A stretch of 64,000 bases of DNA from Pelodera strongyloides (lineage: Eukaryota > Nematoda > Chromadorea > Rhabditida > Rhabditidae), in NCBI GenBank assembly GCA_036852015.1, contig JAANDG010000155.1:1-64000 (forward strand). Direction: 5' to 3'. The notes below the pieces were generated by a model. That model was given only the letters and a program-made list of their open reading frames with translations, was not told the DNA's origin and did no database searches. Below, piece by piece: positions 10,301-21,200 of this stretch. Positions within the stretch are counted from its first letter, which is position 1. Each line of letters begins with the position of its first letter. A program made the translations under genes and the position numbers.

Positions 10301-13141
10301 CTCGTCTAATTTACGTGGGAGATGCTTATTCGAATCTACCAATTGATGATAATTATGGTCTATCTGAGGATATGCATAGGTAGCGTACAGTACATTTGCT
10401 ATTACCAGGTAATTAATCTGCCAAATGTAGAACCTCCTAGCGTTAGGCTGTAGCAACATGTTTCAACGAATCATGAAAACCATTATGTTGCTATATGTAA
10501 CATTCTGTTCACACATTTAATTCAATATCTTTTTCATCCTTCCTTCTGGGCTTCTGGCCTCATAACTCACAAAAAAGTCTAAAGGTTAATTCACTATCAT
10601 TCAACAATTGCAAATGTAATTATGTTTCCAGTGACCTTCCACCCCATTTCCTCCTTGGTGAATATGGAGAGTCAAGATGTCGAGCCGAGCAATGTGCACG
10701 GAGGGTCGTGGATAAAGGTGCTGCACATTTTATCTATGATCATCTCAAACTTGCCGCGTCAAAGCAGAAATAGAGTGCGCGGCGAAAATATGGCACACAC
10801 TTGTAGCGCCTTTTTGAGGATGCGCCGCGATAGGTGCGCCGCTGCTGCAACAGTACATACATTTTTCGCTCACATTAGTTACGAAATTGGGTTACCGTGA
10901 AAGTTTTGAGAATTTGTAGCTTTACTGCGAAAAAAGTAAACATATGTTGTTTGGATGGATGCGTATCCCGTTCTTAGCGTTTAATGTATGATATCCTGTA
11001 TATTGTTGCATTTTTTGTTCACTTTGTATGTCTTTGTGTATTTTATCGACAATCTGTGCGTGTACATTTTTGTGTGCGTAATACATATTATATTATTATT
11101 TTATTATGATTATAACTTATTTGCATTTATTCATTTCTAGACCCCAACCTTTCTGGATTGTTCCTTCGTCCAGTGTGGACGTATTCCGAAAATTTGGGAT
11201 CTTTTTGGAGGGAAATCCTTAAAATGGCCCGTAATGGACAACTACCCTATGTGCAGAGCACAAGAAGGGCACTACATCAATTTGTAAGTTACTTTGTTAA
11301 TGTTCTTGACATCATGGATAACTCAATTCTTACATGTCCATGCTAATTTACTCGAATTCAGCTCGATTTTTTTTTCTAATTTGTGTGCATTTGCATAAGC
11401 TGCAGAGGAATGCTGGCCTACTCGATGTGCTTCAAAAATCGGCCGGTATTTCGCTTTAAATAATATCACACTTCCTTGCAGATCTACGCCGGTAACCTAG
11501 CGCGACTGATCGAGAAGAGTCTATTTCTGTTGAAGAAAGACCCACAGTATTATAGCGGAGAGATTGTGTACTGTAATGATGACACCAAGGCGACGAGTAT
11601 AACTGAAGTGAGTTTGAGCGAGTTATCGGAACACCACACAAAACTCCGTCCTAGCTCTGCGCACATGACGATAAACTATAAGCAGCATACGGCACAACTG
11701 CGACCAGTTCGCGAACCTATGGCACACCTGTGATATCAATTCTTTCACGCAAAAAGTGCGCCATGGTTGTGCCGCGCACATATGTGATGCGAAGGAAAAA
11801 GTTTATCATTCTTTCAGTTGATTGCTGATCTTGCCGACTCTCCGCTGTTCTCGTCAAAGAATGAAACCTCTTTCATCAAGTCATTACTTACGCACTCGTT
11901 CAATCATCTTCTGTACAAGTGTGGATCATCGCAGGTACGGATTTGATTTTCGATTGGTTGTTGGTGCGACTTATGCTAATTTTATTCGGTCCCCTTAAAG
12001 TTATGTTGTTGAGCAGTCTCTGGAGGGGCGCGCTAGGTAGGGAGCCGCAATCGCGCGACACTGGAATTGTTCACCTTTCGCGCACAACTAGCGCATCCAC
12101 CGAATAACCTAGGGAGCGAATTTGGGTCTCTAATATACTTTCTTTGCAAGGCGCATCCTGCAGTTTCTCGTTTGTGGCTGCACATCTGTGTATCCTTTTT
12201 TCTACACAGGTTTCGTCTGAAATGCTTCACCTCCACACGTACAGAACTATTTTCGAGAAAACCCTGGGATTCAGTGACAAGAAGCTGAGAATATTCCTCG
12301 AATACAAACCTGAGGTCGGTGTTTCTATTGTTAAATACATTAAACGATTAAAGCGAAATACCGGCCGGTTTTTGAAACGCTTCGAGTAGGCCAGCATTCC
12401 TCTGCAGCTTATGCAAATGCACATAAATTAGAAAAAAAATCGAGCTGAATTCGAGTAAATTAGCATGGACATGTAAGAATTGAGTTATCCATGATGCGTT
12501 TCAAAAACCGGCCGGTAGTTTGCTTTAAATACATTAAACGAATAAATAAACTTTCCAATCTCACACAAACTGCTTTTTTATAGTACTACGCATTGTTTTC
12601 AATAGCGACTTGACTCGATGACATGTTGAGCCTCAAGCACGCCTGATCAGTATTTAAAGCGCAATGCTGGCCCCTTTGGAAAATTTGCATATGATAAGCA
12701 AATCCTATGTATCCTATGCTAATTTTGTACGATCGTCCACGGCAATCGTACAAAGTTAGCATACGATATATAGGATTTGCTCATCATATGCAGTTTCCAA
12801 AGAGGCTAGCATTTCGCTTTAAAACTCAAGCCAAAGGGCGACGCCTGGTTCTGAGGTGCGCGTGACTGCTGATACTCACCGAGGATCGCATGAGATAGAG
12901 CTTTCCCGGGCACGTTCCCAGCCGACACCTAATACTTTTGCTTGATGAGCCACCACTTTTAATTAATAGCACTATTGGAAAGATTAGCTGTTTTCAATTT
13001 TAGGTGAAACCATCAGAAGCAATGAGAAGATTCGTGGAAGCGGCGAGAAAACAAGCCCCCAATTACAAGGAAGATACAATTGAAGGAAAGGAAGTCCACA
13101 CAGACAAGATATCTTTGAGAAGGTCTGCAAGACTTGGTTGA
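7364..13141 (+). CDS. 3-beta-hydroxysteroid dehydrogenase/isomerase-like SDR protein, atypical active site
   Basis: Ten exons join in frame: 7364-7493, 9489-9589, 9973-10039, 10259-10379, 10632-10717, 11141-11283, 11482-11607, 11818-11934, 12210-12314 and 13004-13141 (TGA). They give 377 aa, the usual length for the 3-beta-HSD family, which oxidises steroid 3-hydroxyls with NAD at ER or mitochondrial membranes. The Rossmann motif VTGGCGSLGGHV is near residue 8. LRPVWTYSENLGSF matches the family's LRP block, and FLEYKPEVKPSEAMRRF matches the C-terminal family block. The catalytic Tyr lies in YGESR (151-155), so the usual YxxxK lysine is Arg, and the family's TSS serine block reads YVGDAY. The start follows CCCTTTAAAG directly, possibly a trans-splice site. 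An in-frame upstream ATG at 7253 is less likely. Family secure; activity doubtful. Confidence 0.9.
8881..8936. repeat. (GA)n microsatellite (HSD intron 1)
   Basis: An interrupted GA tract with ATAGAG variants. The long open frames across it on both strands are products of the simple repeat. Confidence 0.9.
9225..9408 (+). mobile_element. MITE family 1, full-length copy (HSD intron 1)
   Basis: The ends are TTTAAAGCGAAATACCGGCC and GGCCGGTATTTCGCTTTAA. It belongs to the subtype with CTCAAGTACTTGCATTCC and GGGGTCTAATTGGGATCTAG inside, shared with 51951-52123 and 53498-53669. Confidence 0.92.
9614..9690. repeat. GC-rich hairpin cluster (HSD intron 2)
   Basis: The palindrome GGCGCGCTTCGCGCGCC is followed by GGGTGCGTAGCGCGCAC, and GGGCTCGG and CCGAGG can also pair. 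It stands out against AT-rich sequence. It is probably part of a decayed foldback element. Confidence 0.6.
11311..11460 (+). mobile_element. MITE family 1, 5'-truncated copy (HSD intron 6)
   Basis: The right terminal repeat (GGCCGGTATTTCGCTTTAAA) and the full interior are present but the left terminal repeat is lost. Its interior is nearly identical to the reverse complement of 12348-12529. Confidence 0.85.
12348..12529 (-). mobile_element. MITE family 1, full-length copy (HSD intron 9)
   Basis: The ends are TTAAAGCGAAATACCGGCCG and CCGGCCGGTAGTTTGCTTTA. Orientation is opposite to the 11311-11460 copy, with which it shares long nearly identical interior sequence. Confidence 0.92.
12653..12823. 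mobile_element. Palindromic MITE family 2 (HSD intron 9)
   Basis: A near-complete palindrome of about 171 bp. It runs from TTTAAAGCGCAATGCTGGCC to GGCTAGCATTTCGCTTTAAA, with GGAAAATTTGCATATGATAA on the left mirrored on the right and a centre near the CGTCCACGG bases. A sister copy is at 25702-25875. Confidence 0.9.
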
Positions 13142-13203
13142 GATGCTTTCCTGCTCTCTTCCCAGTTCTCCTCCCCCAATTTCTTTACCCTCCCTCTTTG
13201 TTC

Positions 13204-13258
13204 CTCTCTCTCTCTCTCTCTCCCTCTCCCCCTCTCCCCCTCTCCCCCTCTCCCTCTA
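13204..13258. repeat. CT/CCCT simple repeat
   Basis: A pyrimidine tract in the 3' flank of the HSD gene, about 60 bases past the stop codon, so probably in the 3' UTR. Confidence 0.85.
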
Positions 13259-13430
13259 TCTCACTCCGACATTATATTTGTTACCCTCACTCGATTGTCT
13301 TTCCTTACTTCCAGTAAACTCAGCAGTTGTTCAAAAGTTTCAGTCTCCTTTCAATATGTACGACCTGTGAATTGTGAATTTTCTTATTTCTTGAGCTTTA
13401 GAAATGTTTTTTTTTATTGTAGTCTGTATT

Positions 13431-13436
13431 AATAAA
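13431..13436 (+). terminator. Candidate polyadenylation signal of the HSD gene
   Basis: AATAAA lies 290 bases after the HSD stop codon, in an AT-rich stretch with no nearer canonical signal. Confidence 0.5.
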
Positions 13437-14066
13437 CACGAATTATGTAATATCTCTCATTTTCAGTGTCTCTAATTGGGCGCTGCGGATTCCTCGCTTT
13501 AGCGGACTGATGTGTGACATGAAAATGCGACAGTGATACCGTACTTTAAACACATAGTGTAGTATTACTGTAGCTTCTCGCTTCTACGCTTTAAAATGCT
13601 GGCTTCATTTCTACTGCGCTGTTGTCATTGCAAACATCTGTCTAGCCTTTTAGAGAAGCTGAAGGACTGCTTACTCTAACCCTTTAGATACACCTACACC
13701 ATATAGGTCATATAGGTGCTACGGAGTTACGCTGCTACATACGTTTGAACAATGTTGGTTATAGTATTTCTGCTTGCATCGTGGCCAGGTTTTCGCACAT
13801 CTTGCTTCACGTTTTTTATTTCCTGTCGATGTCCATTGGGTCCGTACGTCGTCGTCAGCATTGTTTTATCGGAAGGAGGGCTTGAATTAAAAGGAAGACA
13901 GCTCCATGATTTCCATTTACTTATTGTAATCTTTAGAAATAATCCAACCCGATAATGATTACGTTTATTGGTTCGACAGCTGTTGCCGCCAAGCTTCAAA
14001 ACAAATATTGTTGCCCTAGTTCTGTGTTGTAGGATCTAGAAGAAGCTATTCGCGAACGCGTGCTAT

Positions 14067-14205
14067 ATTACGCTTCAAGAGCGTGCACCTTTATTCAAGG
14101 GTGAAAATACAGGTTCAATATTTGCTTATAACATGTTCCGCAGAGGTCCTGAGCAGTAGGCGACGAGTTCCAGATGACAAATTGCTCGACGTCTTCGGGC
14201 TATTA
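14067..14205. repeat. Dispersed repeat, copy B
   Basis: Partner of 707-836. It begins TTACGCTTCAAGAGCGTGCA and ends near GACGTCTTCGGGCT. The shared core includes ACATGTTCCGCAGAGG. Confidence 0.7.
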
Positions 14206-15258
14206 GAACACCGGCGCTTCAGAATGCTGATACTTGCACAGAGACCAACACTTAGGCCTGCACGTTATGTTTTGCTAGACTGTCGGACATCACAGGCTTG
14301 TACCTAATAAAGTGGCGAATTTGTGATTTAATAAGAAAAAACTGTGGATTTCTGAATAAACAAATTTATTAATATATATTCAAAACAAGCAGAATTGCAC
14401 AGTCCTAAAGTACACTCGAGTGATACTAAACTATGGCCACATAAAATATGTACTTCGAGCAAATTGTATGACGTAGAGAGTACGAAAATGACAAGAGAAT
14501 CGGACCAATTAATAAAATCAGAGAAATGTAGAGATCAAATTGCGGAGTTAAATTCATGAGAGAGGCAAGACAGTGAGAGCATTTAGATTGTTGTTTTACT
14601 ACTGATAATACTTGGAGTCTATAGACAACAACGTGCAAAATGTGGTATGAAAATTTCGAGAGATACAAACAGGGAGAGCGAAAACGCACGGGCTATGATC
14701 TAATAAGCTAATGTTCATTATAGTTGCCAACAAAGATTCAAAATAAAGGATCTGAAATATAGCTCTAGGGGCGACGTGCAGACTACTAACCATAAAAATA
14801 AAAATAAATTTGAGAAGACTGCGGTTGGTACACCAATTGCACGAGAACAAAATCCCTGTTATCGAATTCATAAAACTTGTAATTTGTAATGATTAACAAC
14901 AAACTTAAAGAAAATGCCGAGAATGTTTAACACGAAAAAAGTATTTTTGATAAAGTCATATAGTTCATTGTCACTGGTTTTGGGAACCGAAACCACCATA
15001 AACTACGATTGTGATAAACTAAAAGTAAACTCTGCTCATGTGCCGCCTTGTTTTGGCACCCTTTTTGCTGGGCAAGGTGGTGAGAGAAAGAACCGCAAAA
15101 CGAAGATACATGGGTGGCAAACCGAGCGAACCTATTTCACGGATAACGTCCGCGCACCTTTGGTGCTCTTCGTGCACACATAAGTTGGGGTGTGCCGCTC
15201 TAGACTGGCACTCTCTACCTCAGGCAAAACAAAATAACCTTCCGCTTCAAATCACACC

Positions 15259-18200
15259 CTACTCCTGAGAGGGCGTGGGCGAATTGGACGACCGCGTTGT
15301 GTTCGAGGCACTATGCCGTTTATAGTTATTCTTGGGTTTATAGGAGGAAATCGCCTCGTCCAAGCGGGTACTCATATCGGGGAAACATTCTTTGCCAACC
15401 GCCATCCACGCTTCTTCCATGTCGGCGTTTCTGAAAAGGTGAATTTAGAATTGTTAGATTTGAGAGATTTTGAAAATGTGACAATGAGATATAGAGGTAG
15501 AGAGATAGAGAAGAGAAAAAGAAATAGAGAGAAAAGCAATAGGTAGAGTGACGGGAGAACCAGAGCGAAACAGAGAGAGGGAGAGAGGGAGAGAGAGAGA
15601 GAGAGCAAAAAGGAAACAGAGAGAAGGGAGAAAGAAATTCGTAGTAATTGCAAAATTTCACGTTTAGGCGAATATGTGGTGTAAGTTCACTCAATACAGT
15701 ACCCTTCCTACACACAACACACCTAGACAGTCTGGCTCAGTGTGACTTTGATAATTTACTTTCTATTGTTATTTTGCTATTTGCAAATTAAATTAAATTC
15801 CAAATTTCACATGAACTGCACGTATTTATTTGGGTGCAATTCAACAACAAGCGAACGCACTTTTACCGTTTTCAAACAAGTTTCTGAGGTTTCAAGTTTC
15901 AATTTCCTACGTGATTAATTGTATCGAAAGAGAAAAAGGCACAATGATCAGGAACCAAGAAAATATGCCGATTCGAACAAAGTTACACAAAAAGTTGTAT
16001 TACAAATCGTAGGACAACTCTTTCTCGAACTCCCGTCACAGTTATTGAAAGAAAAGAAAAGAATTTCAGATAAAATCCAGAAAAGAAGTAAAAGTTCGCG
16101 AAGAGATCAACATGTACGTATAGTGGGGAACCAGAACGTGTATTGAATTTACAATTTTAAACTTAAAGGGAAATACCGGCCGGTTTTTGAAACATATCGA
16201 GTACACCATCATTCTTATGCAGCCTATGCAAATAACACTATATTAGAATACAAAATCGAGCTAAATTCGAGCAAATTAGCATAAATACGTAAGAATTCAG
16301 TTGTGCACGGCGTGTTTAAAAACCGGCCGGTATTTCACTTTAAAAGAGCCGGACTCAGGTAGAAAAAATTATGGGAATTTTTGGTGTGAGTAAACTAATT
16401 CGAATTTACAGTACGAGCGCAAGAGAGAGCTTTTATCAAAGGAACAAAGGAATCGTTTTGCTTGTGATGGGGTCAGGCCCACGGGAAACAAGTTTTACTG
16501 AATTGCTGAGTCTTTAGCGGAAAGAGACAACTTCGGCAGCGCTACTCTGTTATCCGCACAACGAGCTACCGTAGTCACACAAGCGATACAGTACTTTTTG
16601 AGATACATACATAGTACACATAATTTAGAATGGCCCACCTTACGTCCACAAAACTATCGACATCCGCGTCCGGATGCGTTGATGCAACATGTTGTCTCAT
16701 ATTCCTTCGTTCAGCATTTGTGTATTCACATTGAGAACAAGAGAACTGTTTGATTGGATAGTGTGTCTTCGTATGTCGGACAAGGATTGACACGTCACGA
16801 CACGCCAGGACTTTCCCGCAGAGCTGAAAAGGAATAATTAGGTTAAAAACTGTGTTCAATTCAAGAATTGGCAATTTCTACCATTTGCATATGCATTTAG
16901 AAGAATGCAAGCTAATTTGACAATTAATTCAATGTTTATAAAGTTCACGAAAGAAAATGGTGCACTGTTTCTTTTGGAAAATAAGAAGTAGTCAAGAGTG
17001 AGGCTAGCTCGGTATGTCCGTATGTCTACACCAACGGTTACCACTACTGTAGGTAATGTAAGGGCCATGCATTGACAAACAGGTCCTGATCAATATTGCC
17101 TTACTTTTAATTAGTGGATACATGGCATGGTTACTATATGAAAGACCAATAAGATAAACTACCTTGCATGGAATATGCAAATTTCCAATCCACCTTCCTC
17201 CGTTCATAACTTGTTCTGTGCGAACGTGTTGGGAAAGTTGTTCTATCACCGAGATTCCGTCCTAAAGAAACATTTGTAAATATTAACTTTTATTAAATGT
17301 ATTTCAAAGTTGACTTACGCTGTGGACTTACAGCGTGACGAGAACTAATTACGCAAACTAAGTGCGAGGCGCACTAAGATACCGGCAACAGTGGAAACCA
17401 CATCGTCTGTTAGATCAGCAGCGATAGAACATAATGTAACGGAGATCGGATTTGTACCCACTTCGCCAGACTTTCGCCATATCCTCGCCGCGCCATATTT
17501 TCGCGGCGCAACCAAGAGTTTTACCGGTGCACGACAAATTAGGTGCAATCCTACCGCAGAAAAGGGTCTTATTATATAAAGAAGAAGAGTTTGAAGGCTT
17601 AGATGTCCGCAACGAAGCCTTTTCATCAAGCTTTCGGCAATACACAATGGAAATAAAACACAAAAACCACTGACCCGTTTGGGGTTAGAACCGTCGACCG
17701 TCGCCTTAGAGTCAAGCGCTCTACCTGCTGCACCATAACTGATTGAGAACATAGAGAAGCAAGCGGCCGAAGGCCGATTCCTTTAGTCGGAGAAGAGCCC
17801 GGCTTGTAGGAAGATAATTGAAATTCAGAAGAACTGACCAATTTGCTCTCGTTCCTCGATGTGTACATCTTCTTCACATTATTCTCCCATTTGTCAATTC
17901 TTTCGGAGAGATTTGGAAAACATCGCCGCGCCACAGTGGCCCACTCACTACGGAGACGGTCGCAGGCGATTCTGAACAGAAAAAATAAAATCTACGTTCT
18001 ACGTGAACTACAACTTAAATTCAGAGCTTAAAGTCAGAGAGCGAGAGAGAGAGAGAGCTAGAGAGAGAGCTAGAGAGATAGACAGAGAGAGGGGGAGAGA
18101 GAGAGAGAGTAGGCGCCGGTATTGTAGGAAACTGTGCTCACGTCCTCAAGTTGAAGAAAGACCAACGGTCGTAGGTTCGAACGACTGTCATTCACTATGT

Positions 18201-21200
18201 GGTGATAATTCAGATATTAGGCGTAACTTTGTGCTCTACCACCCTTTTTGACCCAAAGTTCTTAGTCCTCACCCATTGCTAATCGGTGTTATATCTTCCT
18301 GATCCGGATGTTCTTCTTTAAAATGCGTTCGGATTGCGTCCGCTTCCGCACACTGATAATCACAGACAGGGCAGGCCCATGGCTTCATCTAAAATTTCTC
18401 ATAAGAAGTTATGGAGATCGTTGTAGATTCCAGCTATCATGTAACTGACCATACAGAAATTACGTAAGAAAACATTACAAACTTCTCTCTTCGACTGAGT
18501 ATGGGTGCACAGACACAAGCTTGGCTGCGTTTTTTCGTCTTTATATAATACCAAAGAAGAAGGTAGAGAAATTAAAAAAATTGAACGCTTACCTGGTAGT
18601 GAGATTTGGCGTGAGCAAGTATATTTTTGAATTGACTTTGAATGAATTGTCGCCCGCAATCCTAAATGTCCGCATTTAAAAATATATAATATTTATTACC
18701 GTAGGCTGAGGGAGGTAAACAATAATATTCAGTTCAATTTGCAAACCTGCTACCTACAGAGAAATAGTAAATCACCTATCTTACGAATACAAATTCATCC
18801 TGTGGCTTCACAGGAAAACGAAATAATTCCGAAACGATAGAAAAACCGTTGGCCCATCACCAACTGTTTTTACCGAGCCTGGTTCGTGACCATTCGGTGA
18901 CCATCTGATGACGGTTTTCGATAAAACTTGGTCATGATTTGGCCACCCAGTGGTCCAGGCACACGAAAAGAACCAGTGAACCGTCACCAAATGGGTTCAC
19001 CCATTTCATTGTTATAACATAACTTACAATGTCCTGACTGTAATTGTTGCATATTCCCTTGAACACTGCAAGTAGTATTCTATCGTTTCAACATAGAATC
19101 AGTACTCACCGTGCAGTGTTGGGTTCCAGATTCCAATTTATATTTATAATCTCTTTCTCTAGAGAACCCATGTGCAGAAATGTTGTCTTTGGAGAATAGT
19201 TGCTGAAAATGAAATTATGATAATACAATTATTACGGTAGGCGTCGGCAGTAGCCCGTTACTATAAGGGTACAGATAGTTTTCTGGTATATCTGGTACTG
19301 TAGAAAGTAGCGCACCATTTATCGGTCATCTATCAATAAGCACCTAATAGTAAGGAGAGAATCTCTGCCTACTAAGCTGGTATGGCACGAGGTTTTAACG
19401 CAGTTGTCCAGCCATGTTACAAAAACACGTGCCGTATCGCTTTAATATCTGTTCTTTCTGAGGATTCTACACTTACAGTAAGTGCATCTGTATCGTCTGA
19501 CAGTGCGAGCATTGTCTGGTCGTCTGCACTCTCGGCTCCCTCTACGGTGTCGTCAGAGTCCAGAGTGATCGGAGTGTCAGAGACGACGATCTCGGCTGTA
19601 GCCTGGGGCTTATCGTCTTCGTGCTCATGATCTATTACTGAAAAAAAAGAAGTGCTTATTTTGCGTATTCTAAAAAGTAACTCATTTGAAGTTCCAGGCA
19701 ATGCCCTTGCTCAAGCACTAAGGCCAACCAAGAACACTGAGTTCAAAGTAATGCCACACGTATTTAATTCCTTTTTATAAGATATAATGCAACTACACTC
19801 CCTACTGTCCATTCTATTGTAGAGCTAAAAGTATTATAAACTAAAGCACAAAGTAATACGTGCGAAAGAGCGTTTACGAAAGTACGACATACTTTGCAAT
19901 TTGCATGTTTTCTAAAGTAATAACCCTAACCCTAGCCCTAACCCCCTCCTCTCAAAAAACATTCCATTCATATATATTTTTGTTCGCGCTCAACTGTACA
20001 ACCGTTTCTAAATGATTATGCACGCGTGGATCGAGAACTACTGTAAAATACGTGTTTTATGTACCTTTATAATTATTCAAACTAAAGAGGATTGGCGCTT
20101 TGCGCTTTGCGGCGCTCGTTCAACAACACAAATCCCCCGCGTGCGCTCTCTCTCTCTCTTTCTCTTTCTCTCTATCTCTCTCCCTCTTTCTCTCTCTCTC
20201 TTTCTCTCTCTCTCTTTCTCTCTCTCTCTCTCACTCTCTTTCTCTCCTCACTAACATAAGCGGGTTTTGTTTTAACAAAACGGGTTCGAGGTATTATGAT
20301 CTACTAAAGTTAGCGGTATTTTTGTATGTACATATTGAGACCGACAGGAAATATGTAGCTGGGTATTCCTAGTTAACCTTCAGTATGTCTACACACGTAG
20401 ACCAGAATTCCTCAGGAAAAAAGCCAAATATGAATGTGGTAATCGAGAATTAGAATAGAGTGAAAAAAGATTCGAGATTCGAATTCGAAGAGCCAATTCG
20501 GACGCGAGAAAGATATAGATCGAATATAATAATGTGAAGTCAGGTTTTTCTATGAATCCAGGTCGGAGCACAGAAAAATAAGTATGTACACTAACCTGGT
20601 TTGTTCTCAATAGTGATGGACGGCATCCGGACATTTTCTTGTTTTAGCAACAAAGGTGCTGCTTCCAAAATATCCTCCTGGAAAATTAATCAACATGAAT
20701 AAAAGAAACAAAATCTCTCAGGTAACGCTTCCTACAGTAACTCTACCAAAATTGCAGGCGAATCCTATTCCGTGCACCTGGCACACCATAACGTCGCCGC
20801 AAACTCGTATGTTTGTATGCCGTTTTGACGCCACTCGCACGCTGACTTGCGCCGTGCACGCAGCAGCATTATACGGTAAGAGGGCTTCGTTGGCGCGGAA
20901 TGGAGCGCTAGGAGAAATAGAAATGTTTTAGATTCGTACCTTAACTGGAGTTGGCACTTTCTGTTTCCGTCGCCTTCTCTTGGGAGGTGGTGAAGCGACG
21001 CGAATGGATGAAAAATATGGAGAGTCGCAGAGATCATGGACGAATGAGACTTCGAAGTAGCCAAGTTCTTGCTGAACAAAATAATAGTTACAGTTTCAAT
21101 TCAAAAACTGTCGTTCACACTTGGCTCTCCCAATATATATATACACACACCGTATTAAGCGGAAACCAAATCCTCAAAACATATGTCATATCTCCTAGCT

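Larger units (their letters stand above)
13142..15258. other. Region between the HSD gene and the zinc-finger gene (convergent 3' ends)
   Basis: It contains the HSD 3' UTR, the dispersed repeat copy B at 14067-14205, and otherwise AT-rich sequence without recognisable exons. The small open frame near 15038-15268 showed no family similarity. Confidence 0.55.

Noticed and set aside
15038..15268. Small Cys-containing plus-strand frame resembling a ribosomal-type zinc ribbon
   Set aside because: The cysteine spacing fits no known ribbon and the sequence runs into the antisense of the zinc-finger terminal exon.
17669..17745. Possible functional tRNA gene on the minus strand
   Set aside because: A and B boxes are present but the anticodon stem does not pair around any loop with U33. 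A SINE head fits better.
19921..19948. Interstitial vertebrate-type TTAGGG telomere
   Set aside because: Only about four degenerate units; the clear array in the window is the nematode-type TTAGGC at 62.9 kb.
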